From Paramacrobiotus metropolitanus (Eukaryota > Tardigrada > Eutardigrada > Parachela > Macrobiotidae): 64,000 nt of DNA. The notes beneath the pieces were generated by a model. It saw only the letters and a list, made by a program, of their open reading frames with translations. It searched no databases and was not told where the DNA came from. Location of the stretch: NCBI RefSeq assembly GCF_019649055.1, contig NW_026570256.1, positions 744,001-808,000 of the forward strand, written 5' to 3'. Below are positions 34,541-46,261 of this stretch, piece after piece (positions within the stretch are counted from its first letter, which is position 1; each line of letters starts with the position of its first letter). A program made the translations under genes and the position numbers.

Positions 34541-36894
34541 CTGGGGAATGGCTGCACGATGATGTCATGCTCGGTCTGTTGAAGTTCGTTCCCAAATATC
34601 CGCAAAATGTCAGATGTCACAAGCTAAAGAAAGTATTCGCTGTGTCACAATGTCGGACATTGTGACACAGATACTTAATAGCAACAAAAATATAAACGGC
34701 AAAATCTACCAACAGTCAAAAAACATGAAAAGCGTTGACTTTGCTAGTTCAGTCAGGTTTTATTCTCCGTTTTAGACAGATCCAGAAATTCAGAGCCTGA
34801 CAAGTGAGAGGCGAGAGCGCTGTCAGAAGAGAACACGTACATGTAACGTAGTAAGTACTGTACTAATACCTGTTGCCGATGCCCTGATTGAGCAGTTATT
34901 GTACTACTTCCAGCGCTTAAGGGCTGAGCGCTGAGGCTGGAAGTGTGGCTTTTGTCTGACCATTTCACTCAGGCTCTTCTATGAAACTCGGGTAGGAATT
35001 AAAATAATGTAACTTGTTCTTCCCTACAGATTCTGTATTTTGACGTATCTGATCATTGTCCACTGCTGTACACGGGAAGCTCCATCGCACAAAGACATTA
35101 AATTCACCATTGCTATTCATTTTTGTATGAAGAGGTGACCCCTGCCGTGTGCTATTTGTATCCCGCAAAGTTGCAAACTACTAACATGACATTTGACATA
35201 GTGCGACGCAATATGGTAGACTTGCACGAAATTGAAAATGATCCAACATTATTGAAAAATTACGAAAACGAAAATCCGGCCGTTACATGCTGACTACAGT
35301 CATGCATAAAGGCAAGCATAATCATCCCGCATGTCCTTTCCGGGTGCTCTCACTGGCCGACACTGCAGACGATAACGAAGTACCGTATGTAGATAAAACT
35401 CGGAACCATTAGCTCTGGTGGAAACAGCACACGAGTGCCGAATTTCGCGCCTCTATGCTTTGAATAGAATCTTTAATACAGGTTCCAAAATAGCACGAAA
35501 AAGGTAGTAATTACCAGGCTAGGCGACATTGCCAAGGCCCAAGAGTACCGGTAACCGAGCCACTCACGATACCTGATGTAGTCTTAAACCACTTTCCGAG
35601 TAAACGGTCCCCATACATTACACGATTATCTTAAAATAATAAAGGTTTACCGTATTTAATGGGATACAACAGAAAATAATTTGGAATTCTCAAGTGCATT
35701 CGAATGTACGCAAGGAATTACAGATCACAGTTATGTCAGCCAGTACAGTTGAACCAGCTACATCCAAATATTTTTATTAAACAAACTGCGCTGTGTAACC
35801 TTTGCCTAGTTTAGTTTGTCAACGTACCATAATGCACATTAATTCCAATAAAATAATTCAAAGTTTTTGCAGATTCGTTTTCCTGTACCAACCAGCATTC
35901 AAATTATATATACAAGCACACTGTATACCGAAATACAAGGAGTGCAAGAAAATAATTACTGTGCATAAATGGCTGTCAGCATATTACCTGGATAGTTCTG
36001 CTCAAGATTTCTCGGGATAAACAACGTAGAAATATTCCACTGCTAAGTAGCATGTGTTCAACAAATTCTACCATTACGTACTTCAGTACGAATACATAAC
36101 AATATCATAAAAATTTGCAGCTGTGTGTCCGCAGCTAGTCACGGCTTAACTTACCGGACTATACCTATGGCGGCGGCACCGACTTTTAGCCGTCGTTTAC
36201 AATAAAATACTGTGCTGATTCCTAACAACGTAAGTACTCGTTATGCTGAACCTCGCATTCGCTGCACTGAGCATTGAAGGACGCTATAAATTTGACAATA
36301 AAATGCATTTGTAATACAATCATAAGTGGAAACAATACAACTAAAATTTATGCTATTGTAAGTTAACTTTAAATTCGTTTTAATTAATGTGCTTTGTAGT
36401 ATGTACTGTACATGCAATTATGGTAGTCTGTCTGCTGCTACACGGTAGCGGTGTCTGCTGTTCAAGTGCAGATACCGCAGCTGTATATCTGACAAACAAG
36501 CAATTCCCGTTCCAAACCAAACCTATAGCATGCAGCGCAAATCGGCTGAACAAGTGAGCTAAAACGAACGTAACACTTGCTTTGCGAAGCCAGCTTGACC
36601 AGACCAGCGCGCTGGACGTATCGATTGGAGTGGGTCAATATCGATCCGCCAGTCCTGCACTTTGCTCATTGTGTGCGCATTTTATAAAGAGCTTAAATCC
36701 CACAATTTTGTCAAACACGTAAATAGAGTTAACTGAGAATATTTTTGGAGCTTTTGGCTATCAGTTTGCTCCATGTTGTTGAAGCCCGTTTTTATCAGCT
36801 GTTGATACCTCTAATTATACCATACTCTTATTGTAATTGGGGCAAGGGAGCCCAGTATAAAATTTGTCAACTATTGCTTAACTATTAATTAGTG
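34541..36894. other. Intergenic or unresolved region upstream of two divergent genes
   Basis: The 5' exons of the minus-strand gene ending at 33106 should lie here, but none could be fixed. The rest (35.2-36.9 kb) is A+T-rich with no recognisable gene. It ends in the 5' flank of the family B gene at 36895. Confidence 0.35.
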
Positions 36895-37843
36895 ATGGAT
36901 GCGGCAGAATCCACGTGTATCAGCATGGATGTCTCAACAAACGAAGAAGACAAGCTAACGGGAAAGCGCGAAGAACCTCAAGTGCCTTCGCTGGGAAGGG
37001 CTGCTCCTACCAGGTCCAGCAAGCGTAATTATGGTGAGCGGAGCCACCGTAGACGTTTTATCATATGTTTTCCCACACTTTGGGACCGCGTTATCACTGT
37101 CAACTATCTCACGACCATCAACACGGGGCTTTTCCTACTCAGGTTCACCTTGATCACCGCTGCTACGTTATCCGGCAAACATTTTGCGCACTTCCGCGTG
37201 GTAAATTTTGTAGAATACACACAGTTTTGTAATACACGTGCATAGAATTTCGTAACTTGCACTTCGAATATTAAAAGTCAAGGCTTCGTTGGTATCGAGA
37301 TTTCTTAAACTGTACATGTGACCAGTAGCCGTAAAATGCATCATCATTTGACGTTTGCTTTAGGGCGGAGAAAAAAGCACCGGGGTTGGTGGCTTCCTTC
37401 TCGTGGTCATGCTAGCCCCTTCCGTTGGTTTTGGACCGTTTATAATCTTCTCCCAGATCTGTGCCGTTATGCTCCTACACCTCATGCGAAACTTTATCGC
37501 AAAGTCTACAAAAAGCACTTTTGATGCGTCAACCGTTCGGCGCCTCGACATATGCCGGTTACTGCGCACCGGCATCCGAATCAGCTGGTATCTTCCACTT
37601 GTACAAGTTGCCCTTACGATTTACTCCAACATGACGTACCGTTTCTTCGGTGATGTCCTGGAGGGTCAGACGCTCATCCTGCTGCCAATCCTCATCACAG
37701 AGACAATCACTTCTGCTGTGTGCTTTTACTGCCAACGGGAATCCTCAAATCTGGGGGCGACCATTGTGACGTTATGGCGCTTCCGAGCGGTATTGCTCCA
37801 GGCGAAATCTTCTGGGAAGAATTTTAGGAACAAGAAAACTTAA
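36895..37843 (+). CDS. Family B membrane protein, divergent two-exon member
   Basis: Exon 1 (36895-37200) encodes a charged N-terminus of about 60 residues, then a hydrophobic segment, and ends at donor GTAAAT in phase 0. The intron is 163 bp and ends GCTTTAG. Exon 2 (37364-37843) encodes about three hydrophobic segments (GFLLVVMLAPSVGFGPFII; the ISWYLPLVQVALTIY region; LILLPILITETITSAVCFY) and a basic tail ending in TAA. The product is 261 residues. Exon number, phase, size and hydrophobic pattern match the genes at 42.1 kb and 38.9 kb, although sequence identity is low. There is no frameshift. AATAAA at 38055-38060 may be its polyadenylation signal. Function is unknown: a small multi-pass membrane protein, possibly a receptor or channel subunit. 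Confidence 0.6.
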
Positions 37844-38877
37844 GCGGAAGTTCTAAAATCTATCCATGATTTTTTTAAGAGCTGACCACGATTTAGTACT
37901 GCGCTGTTCATTTTACACACTTTTAAGAGGGATGAAACTTCGAGTAGACCACCGGGATAATCCACCGTTTCGGCTTTGGAAGACGGACACTGGGTCTGGT
38001 TGCTAGTACGTACATGCCACACGACACAAAGAGACTGAGCATGTTGAAAACTGAAATAAATAGCCAATTTAAAATAGTCGCTTGTATGGTGTTTCATTTG
38101 CTGTAGCACACCGGGGATCCCCGCGAAATGTCAATTTTACTAAGGAGATTTTTGCCGTGAATCTCCTTGCCGGCCTATCAATAACAATAAATGTGGACAT
38201 TTGTTAGACTAAACATCACTGTGTGCCATTTATAGAAAACGCATGGAATTTAAAACAAATCATTAATTTAATTTCCCTTGTCTAACGTGTAAGAATCGCT
38301 TAGAAATCCACCTGCGCTGCGAAATGACTTTTAGTGAGTTGTTAGCGAGTCACTTTAACGCAAGAATGTAACTGAAAGGAGAACTTAAACAAGAGTTTGT
38401 TTAAAAGTGCTCTGATGACTGCTAAGCGTGATCAATACCCGTGGAAGGGCTTTGTACATATGTACCGTAATTTCATCATGATTATTATTATGGATCATAT
38501 CAGCAGCGTTCAGTGGTTTCCTGGACAAGACAGGACATCGCTTAATTGAACCATAGCTAGCCAACGCCAGTAATATCGATTTTTCCCGTATGGTAGCACG
38601 GCAGTGACCTGATTTTGAATCACGCTTGGCTCATATACGGGTAGGGTACATACGAACATCCGTGCATATTCACAGTGCAGCAAAGCTAAACATACATGCC
38701 TACAAACGGGGTCCGATGACGATGCTGAAATTATAAGGGAGTCGACTAATGCATATCAAAAATATTACAGACCATTCTTCCACACCGTGCTTCCAGCGAT
38801 CTATCGGTGAATGCCATCTACTAGCTGGTATCAGTTCTAATTATCCTTTACGTTTCCTGCCCTCTAATCACCAGTAA
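37844..38877. other. Intergenic stretch between family B genes
   Basis: It holds the probable polyadenylation signal AATAAA (38055) of the upstream gene. Otherwise there is no recognisable coding or repetitive feature. Confidence 0.4.
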
Positions 38878-40474
38878 ATGGCAAAGAGCGGCGAAAGCGT
38901 GATACCTCTGGAGACCCGGTTCAATGCTTCACGGCAGTCGCGAGATGGGGATCTTCCGAGCGAAAATCATGGAAACAACTGGCGCTACATTGTCACCGAA
39001 GAAACCTGGAAATATGCCGTGATTATGGCAACTGGAGCAAGATTATGGCTGTACAAAACGTGCTCCGCGCTTTCATGGTGGCATTCGCACTTTACAATGA
39101 AAGCGTCAAGACAAAACCGGACTGGGAATGATGCAGCAGAGGAATATCTTATCAAGTAGAAGCCTTCGCGCCAATTCGGCGCTGGTAGATACCGTACATT
39201 ATCTACAAATGACCCCAAGTGAATGTTTTTCGTAAGGACGGAGTTTTCTTTCGACGAGGGCATTTGATTTTGGGAGGGTAATTAATTAGCCAAGTCTGTC
39301 TGATGGGCGTTTCGTATAAGTTTTTATTTGATCTTTTAAAGCTACGAGAAGAACTTATGTAATATTTCCCTCCGTAAAGTAGCGACAAGTGCAATGATTA
39401 TAAAGCAGTGCATTGCTGCACGCTGTTATTATTTTTGTTCCTACCACTTTTTACTGCAGTAGCCTTGATTTTGTATTTCATTGCGGGTTAATTATAATTC
39501 ATAAGTTGATAACGATACGTCTTGAGAATTTTTTTTCGGGGTGGGCTTCTAAACCGAGGAGGACATTAAGTGGTAAAATAGGGTACTTCGGAAATACATA
39601 AATATTCTCGGCTCTACAGAGGCGGTTTTTATTTGCATTACGGCTGTCTAAAATAGCATTCATGGTTAGTGCTGGGTGGGATTTTTCACACGCAAGTACG
39701 AACTGCAGCCTTGAGCTGTGTATCTGTAGTGTACAACCGTTTTTTCGTTAAATATCTTGTCGCCAGAATTTTGCGATTGAAGATTTTGAAGGAAACTACC
39801 GTAAGTCATGTTTTGAATTTTACCTGGTCTCTAGAACCAGGGAATAGACAAATTTGTGTTATATCCTTGTACAATGACTATCAAGTCAATTAAAATTATT
39901 GCAGCCGGGAAAACGTGCCTTTAAAAGCTACTCACCTAGCGTGGTGCTCATGCCTGCCCTTTGGATTTTGCTGTCCTTGCCGGCCATTGTTATTATGGTG
40001 AAAACCCGCTTTCTGCGGACTTTGATAAAGAAATTCCGTCGTGCAATCTCGACTTCCCATGTGGACCTATATGCATTCACAATATCCTCCGCCAAATGGG
40101 TAACCATATGTAACGATCTAGTCAAGGTCGGGGACATGTATATTCATGCGATCTCAATGTCAGTGACCGCGGTGCCTGTCTTCCTGATCTTTCGGTATGT
40201 TTATGCTGTTGCCTTTGATCAAGCCCTGTACGTGGCCTTCGACTACATCTGGGGACCCATGTTGGCGATGGACACTGTTATTTTCGTCAGTGGATGGCAG
40301 TTCTTTTTAACATTAATACGCTTACGGATTGCTGTTGCCATAGTGTGCGATAAGCAGCATGTCACTGATCAACAAACCGAACTGCCGGAGCTGCGCTCCG
40401 CGGAAAGCGTGATAGACAAGCTCCAGGCCACGGCATTGGAATACAATGCCGAAATGCAGTGGCGGTCACGATGA
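38878..40474 (+). pseudogene. Family B membrane protein with damaged first exon
   Basis: Exon 1 starts at ATG 38878 (MAKSGES...) and carries the family motif NWRY-VTEETWKYAV. Compared with the copies at 42.1 and 53.9 kb it lacks one base near 39030, which shifts the frame before the membrane segment. The out-of-frame continuation FALYNESVKTKPDW ends at 39125, where GAATGA replaces the GTAAGA/GTACGA donor. Exon 2 (39905-40474, acceptor TTATTGCAG) is fully open: a membrane segment around PALWILLSLPAIVIMV, the KKFR...FTISSAKW motif, two or three further hydrophobic segments and a polar tail. An intact exon 2 behind a damaged exon 1 means either a recent pseudogene or use of another first exon. 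Confidence 0.6.
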
Positions 40475-42064
40475 AGCGCAGTGTGTGTATCAGTACAACT
40501 GTACACGTTCAGGTAAGTAGCCTGCAGTGTCTTTTTTGCATCTACTTATTAATTTTTAGAAAGAAATTGATTCTGTCCACGGCCAAGATGCCGTAGGTAA
40601 AATGTAGGACAAAACGACTACAAATTTTAACTTCCATAATCACTGGTATCCTTTAATACGTTTGCGGCTGTGTTTTCATTATTGGGATTGCTAGCGACAC
40701 TTCCGTTTGGGAGAGCTTGTAATACAACTAAAAATAGCACAATTAAATAATAAGTACTTAATCAAGAATTGGTGCAAAATTGCAATACATCGCAAGCGGC
40801 ATTGTTGTGCTAACCCGTAATGCACGGTACATGACGCACGTACCTAACGTACACACCAGTACCTAAGCACTATAGTCCTAAATAAGTAGCATAAGCTACT
40901 AATATCGCAATATGCTATGCTAATATAAATGCAATGACGGATCGGAGTTTTAGGAAACCAAAAATTTGACTGACAGTGTCTGACACGAACCTGTAAAATG
41001 TAATTGCATGTTCTTTTAAACAGAAACGTGTACAGCAGTCTGGTTAATATAGTTAATTTTCAAAACATTTCACTTCCCGATCTTTTATCCTGATCTTTTA
41101 TTTGCGCATACATTACCCTTGACGGAGCATCTTCCATAAATACCTGCTTGTTTATCTCCAAAATTCAAAGACCTACAGATTAAATGCTACATTATATTAA
41201 TTTTTGGTAAAAGAAAAGTATTGTAGCCGTAGAATCATGTTCTACAGATTGTCATTGGTAACAACTCAACCGGAAACAGATGTACCGCCTATCTCAGTAG
41301 AATTGTGAATCCATGTTATCGGTTGTGAAGAATTCTGAGATGTTCTGACTTTTCTGGATGTGAAATCAGTAGACGTGCTCACGCTGCCTCGACCGGCAGA
41401 CGGTTGACTTTCCCACATGTTCTTGCTCTTGCCCTTGCTCTTGCACTTGCTCTGATTCTGATTAAATTGATGATGATGTTCCTGAATTCGCGCGTTACGT
41501 AAGATTGTGATTTACTTAAGATCTGGGTAATTACCGACGAACCATCGAACCTCGTTTTATCGTGGTACGGGTGGATTAACCCAACCCACTAGGGGCAGCT
41601 TAGAAGTTGCCATTGCAGTATTGTACGACGATGACTGTAGCGCACCTAGAGATGTTAAAAAATTTGGTTCGGAGCACATGCAGTTATCTAGTTGTGCTTG
41701 AATTTCAATAGAAATGCTGCACCGGAACCGCTTGCCCCGTGCTTGGCTGGGAACAGCACGATGCAGGAATACTCGTATCGATTTTTCTGTGCAGTGACAG
41801 CATGCGCTGACACGAAGTAAAATGAAGCTTGATTCAAGCACATCTTTACATAAAACTGAGAAAAATATCCCTGATACAGTATAGCTTTCTTTTCTTGCAG
41901 GCGATATGCCCATAATTCATATCGTGGCCCCTTGCCTCGTATAAAACACGACTAAGCAATAATTTTCTCATTTTATTATCGACCGTCCGGAGTTATCCTG
42001 CTAGAGTTGGCACTGCATGCTTTATCGCTGATACTTAACATTTCCTGCTGTTAATCCCAGATAA
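40475..42064. other. Intergenic stretch between family B genes
   Basis: A CTTGCTCTTGCCCTTGCTCT-type hexamer microsatellite lies at 41422-41452. No gene was seen. Confidence 0.4.
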
Positions 42065-43714
42065 ATGGCAAACAGCGACGAAGGTGAGTCTTCTCCGGAC
42101 CTGTCCATCACGTCACGGCAGTCCAAGGATCAGAATGTTCCGAACAATAATCGCGGAAGCAATTGGCGCCATGCTGTCACCGAGGAAACCTGGAAATGTA
42201 CCGTTACCTTGGCCAAATGGGCCACAATTATTTTTATACAAGGCTTCTTCCGTGCTTTCATAGTGATATTCGCTTTCTACACGGAAAGTGTCAAGACAAA
42301 ACCGGACTGGGTACGATTTAGCAAGATAATCCGATTTAATAGACAACTCAAGCCAGCATTTGGTCCGTAAATAACTATATCCACTGTCACAGCAGGCAGC
42401 TTTTTACTTTACAATATTGTAATATCGCTTATGGTCTCTTAAATATGACGCGCTATGCCGACAAATGCTGGCAAGATGGATGTTTTCTAACTTTGAACCG
42501 AGCCGCTAGCTATGTACAGTATGTGCAAACAATCTAGGACATTATTAATTTTTCATTCCGCCGTACCGTCAGACTAATGAATCAGCTGATAACAGTTTTA
42601 TTAACAGAAGTCGACAGGATAAAATGAACAGGATAAAATATTAGACAGGCAACATTGAACAGTCGACAGGATAAAATTAACATGGGTCTTAACTCGGAGA
42701 ACTGATTTTAGGGCGATATGCATCTCCTTGACTGTCGCATGCGTGCCTTATGTACGGTCGCAGAATCTTGACTGGGCTTTATTTATTTACCGGTAGGCGT
42801 TAGTTTGTGGCGGAATGATAATGTTATGGTTCTAATGGTAAACTGTATGGGCAGTCGCATGGGTAGACCGCTGCAATGGGTGGACCGCTAAACCGTCGCA
42901 ATGTGCAAAAAAGGGTTCAGCAACTCTTCACCGACGCAAACAGCAAAGTAGGCTATGGATTTTTTTTTACGTTTCCGTGGCGCGTTTCTATGGTTTGTTC
43001 TTAGCATACTTCACTCATATTTCACTCACCTTGCCGGTATTTTTCGGTTAAAAAACGCGGTATATACAAAAACCATAGCTGTTTTTTTTCGAGAAGAGAA
43101 GCAGGGAATAAATAAAGTACGACTGTGGAAAATAATAAACGTCTATCTAACAATTATTGCAGCCTGGAAAACATACCTTAAGAGGCAACATTGTTTACGC
43201 GCCGGCCATGTGTCTGCCCTATTTGTTCCTGTGCACGCCGGCCATTGGCACCATAGTCAAAACCCTTTCTCTGCGGACCATGGTAAAAGAATTCCGTAGC
43301 ACAATCCCGACTGCACAGAAGGATCAACACGCGTTCACGATATCCTCTGCCAAATGGGCGAACACGTGCTATAAAATAGCACCTATTGCCGCAGTTAATT
43401 GCAAATTGGTGCCGGTTGCATCAGTGATCGGTGTGCTTATCTATCGAATCCTTCGGTATGTTTTCGCTGTTTACCTCGATCTATCCATGTTAGCTGGCTA
43501 CGATCGCATCCAGGGCCTCATGGTGTTTTTGGACACGGCTACTTACATCACGGGATGGCACTATCTGTTGGCACTAGAGCACTTTCGCGTCGCTGTGGCC
43601 AGGACGTGGTATAAACAAGAGGTCACTGCTATGGAGACCGACCAACACGAGCTGCCATCTGTGGGTATCATGTTGAAGAGGCTGTGGACAGTCGCAGGAG
43701 CCGGCGCGCCATAA
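42065..43714 (+). CDS. Family B membrane protein, best-preserved member
   Basis: Exon 1 (42065-42310) encodes an 82-residue piece: a polar N-terminus, the NWRHAVTEETWKC motif, a hydrophobic segment FFRAFIVIFAFYTES and KTKPDW. It ends at donor GTACGA in phase 0. The intron is 852 bp and ends CAATTATTGCAG. Exon 2 (43163-43714) encodes 183 residues: PGK..., a hydrophobic segment, the basic KEFR...FTISSAKWAN motif, two or three hydrophobic segments including ITGWHYLLAL, and a tail that ends in TAA. The total is 265 residues with about four membrane segments. Neither a signal peptide nor a known domain signature is visible. AATAAA at 43838-43843 fits as the polyadenylation signal. It sits in a cluster of at least six related copies. 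Confidence 0.68.
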
Positions 43715-43837
43715 AAAGCTTTTCGGCTTTTTTCGGCTGCCCTTATGAGGCTCATCATGTATCAAGAGCATCGCATCCAACCGACAATCACGACAGAACT
43801 GCATTGTGCATGGAGCGAAAATAGTTTTAACATTACA

Positions 43838-43843
43838 AATAAA
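43838..43843 (+). terminator. Polyadenylation signal of the 42.1-kb family B gene
   Basis: AATAAA lies 124 bp past the TAA of exon 2, within an A+T-rich 3' region. Confidence 0.45.
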
Positions 43844-44052
43844 GTGAATTGCTATATTTCAAAGCTGAATTTGTCATAAAAAGAAGTATTGTTGTAAAAT
43901 GATCCTTAAAGAAATGCATAACTGTCATTCGCGGAAATTTATCAAATTTAGAAACTGCGATCCGCCATTCGACAACCCAGACTAACTGGCAAGCGGCGGA
44001 TAGAAACAACCGCTGGCTTTTTTATGTGGCAGTGTAAAAAGAGCAGTTTGAC

Positions 44053-44526
44053 CTAGGGTTGAAATTCATGAGTCTTTGAACCGTTTGTGAAAGGAAATGA
44101 AATGAAATTGAGATGAAAGGAAATGAAATGAAACATGAAATAAAAAAATCGAATATTTTTGCTTTTCTTATGGTTGCAAAATCATAGTGCGTTTAGTCTA
44201 ACGGTTTAAGTTTTCGGGATTCTGAAGTTACCTGTGCAACAAAAGCATACGGAAAACGTGTTTTTCTCTTTAAAAGCTCCATTACTTTAATGGTTACACA
44301 AGAATTACACCAGTTTTCATATTTTTTTTCATGAAATATTGTGAATCCCGCTAATTTCACTCACTGTTATTTCATTTCATGCAATTTCATAATTTCTTCA
44401 TTTCATGCGGTTTCACATTTCATTTCATTTCATTTTCACATTTCACGCGGGGGTCCGCATGATTATGAAATGAAAAGGAAATGAAGAAGGAAATGTGAAA
44501 TCATGAAAGCATGATTTCAACCCTAG
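44053..44526. mobile_element. MITE with CTAGGGTTGAAAT termini and TTTGAC target duplication
   Basis: The element begins CTAGGGTTGAAAT and ends ATTTCAACCCTAG, a perfect 13-bp inverted repeat. It is flanked on both sides by TTTGAC (44047-44052 and 44527-44532). The 474-bp interior is built of GAAATGAAAT words near the left end and the complementary ATTTCATTTC words towards the right, so it can fold on itself. It has no coding capacity. The right-hand TTTGAC is the first unit of a microsatellite. Confidence 0.75.
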
Positions 44527-44574
44527 TTTGACTTTGACTTTGACTTTGACTTTAACTTTGACTTGAGTTTGACC
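44527..44574. repeat. (TTTGAC)n microsatellite
   Basis: About seven TTTGAC-like hexamers follow directly on the right end of the MITE (TTTGACTTTGACTTTGAC..., with TTTAAC and TTGAGTTTGACC variants at the far end). Only a single TTTGAC is present on the left side. Confidence 0.85.
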
Positions 44575-45160
44575 ACTGAGCAAATGTTTTCTTCATGTTT
44601 CGGTCTGTGCAATTGCTGGCTTGTGATTTAAGACTTTACCAGTTCAGCTGTATAATAAAATTCATCGCCAGTACTCGAAACATATTACTTAAAAACTGAA
44701 GGAAAGGAAGTACCGGTATACGTACATCAATCAGTGCATGCCATGCGTTGGCGCATTACTGCTTCAAAAGACATTTAACCGGCAGGGTACAAACAGCCAT
44801 ACGTTGCACCGACAAAATGAATACAATTTACACAACTACAGAGTACGTACACAAGTACAAACCAAACAAACCTTTCAGGCTTTCTGCAGTACTTGTATAT
44901 TGCTCATAGTTTTAACTAAGTACACTGCAGCTGGTGGAAATATAATGCGAAATATGCAACGTGTTTATGAATGCTGTTTCCCATCTGTTTGTTGCTGCTG
45001 CCGGCGGCGATAGGCGTCCCAAAGCAGCTTCAAGATGGCGTCCGACAACGGCATTGGGTACAGTTCTCTCGGCTTCACCGCTTCTTCATACCAGTTCGTC
45101 ATATGAGGGACCGTTGACGCCGACCATTGACCGCAACAGACAACCCGTAACAAAATTGAT
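44575..45160. other. Intergenic stretch, no gene recognised
   Basis: The only open frames are short. The minus-strand frame at 44965-45153 is the likely 3' read-through of the broken family B copy at 45.2-45.7 kb. Confidence 0.35.
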
Positions 45161-45665
45161 CATTTCGGTTAGTAGAAATGGTACCAGCACCAGTTACTCT
45201 GTGCTTCCATTGGATACGTGTGCTCGGAAGCGTCCAATGTACAGCAGGAAATATGTTGGATAACCGCAATGATAGCCTCAAGAACCGACACAGCCATACT
45301 CCCATATTCGCTGCTGAAACGCAGATCACGAAACGATTTATCACTTTCTGTGTTACCGGCAGGTATTAATCTATAAAGTAAGAATGATAATTTGGCCGAA
45401 CATACCAAATCGAATTCCAGGTTGCTTTGCTGCGCACAAGATACATAGCGAACAACAGTACACTGAAACGGAGAGGTTCAGTGCAGCGCGCGATGGCAAT
45501 AGTGAGATGAGCCCCTTTAATCACACCGTTCCAGGTTTCCTGGGTGAGTGCACAGTGCCAGTTCTTCCCGTGGTCGAATCCTCGTGCAGTATACGTATTC
45601 AAATCTGCATGTTTCCGTGGCTGCGCGGGGTGGTTAGCGTGAATTTCGGATTGGCCGTTTTCCAT
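45160..45665 (-). pseudogene. Family B membrane protein, broken inverted copy
   Basis: On the minus strand, ATG 45665 opens an exon with the family motif NWHCALTQETWN and a hydrophobic segment (SVLLFAMYLV). It ends near KATW with a GTATGT donor at 45405. The following coding piece (down to about 45160) resembles the second exon of the 21.7-kb copy: MAVSVLEAIIAVIQHISCCTLD and EAQS match IAAVILHIGYCTLD and EAQS. It lacks the first membrane segment and KEFR motif of exon 2, and the frame shifts near 45190 before a VPFLLTE-(M/A)-(I/V)-(N/S)-FVT stretch. It is therefore probably a truncated pseudogene. The inverted-repeat element begins only 22 bp upstream of its ATG. Confidence 0.5.
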
Positions 45666-45686
45666 TTTTATATCGTTTGTACTGCA

Positions 45687-45862
45687 GATACCGTAATTAT
45701 CGAATTTGCACCTCCCCCCATAATAAGGCCCCCTCCGCAATAAGCCCCCCTCCCGTAACCCGTTTGAAAAATAGCGCCTCCCCCCGAATTTACCGCCCCG
45801 GGGGCATTAATAAATGTTGAGCGCCACAAAATCATAGAAAGACCGCAAAATGCTTCATAATA
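45687..45862. mobile_element. Left part of a C-rich TIR element split by the LTR retrotransposon
   Basis: The end reads GATACCGTAATTATCGAATTTGCACC and is the inverse of the sequence ending at 52517. Behind it come CCTCCCCCC, AATAAG, GCCCCCTCC and AATAAGCCCCCCTCCC blocks, the same type of C-rich units found at 52383-52470. The LTR retrotransposon separates this part from its other half. The element is non-coding and so non-autonomous. Confidence 0.72.
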
Positions 45863-45867
45863 ATAAT

Positions 45868-46117
45868 ATATGATCGTTTCTCCTACACTATACGTAACGG
45901 AGAATACCGCCAAATCCCATCAATGATCTTTACTGTAGCCGCACACGATAGATAATGATTCGCTCAATCACAACTTCATCATGGCGCTGAGAAATCAGCA
46001 TAGAAAACAGACGTCTTTAGACACAGATAGCTACGTGAAGATAGTTCACAACAATTGCATAAACGCCGGATTACGCCGGTGAGCAACACTGTATACATGA
46101 CTATGCGTCACACAGCA
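45868..46117 (-). repeat. 3' LTR
   Basis: On the minus strand it begins TGCTGTGTGACGC at 46117 and is preceded by a purine-rich tract. It matches the 5' LTR at 51978-52227 base for base by eye. Identical LTRs mean too little time for mutations since insertion, or recent gene conversion. Confidence 0.92.
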
Positions 46118-46128
46118 CTCCCGTTCTT
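46118..46128 (-). promoter_or_regulatory. Polypurine tract
   Basis: The minus-strand sequence AAGAACGGGAG abuts the start of the 3' LTR, the position and composition expected for the primer of plus-strand DNA synthesis. Confidence 0.55.
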
Positions 46129-46261
46129 AAGTTTGAAGCACGGCGAAAACCAATCACTTTGAGAAACGGAACATAACGTGAACGATTTGATGACTGTAAT
46201 GAAGGAAAACGCTATATAAAAATTACATGAAAAGAAGAGGTGCAAGCGTTAAGGCAAGGCA

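Noticed and set aside
36895-43714. Family B proteins as canonical insect gustatory receptors
   Set aside because: They have about four rather than seven membrane segments, are about 260 residues long, and lack the terminal TYxxxxxQF motif. A distant relationship is not excluded.
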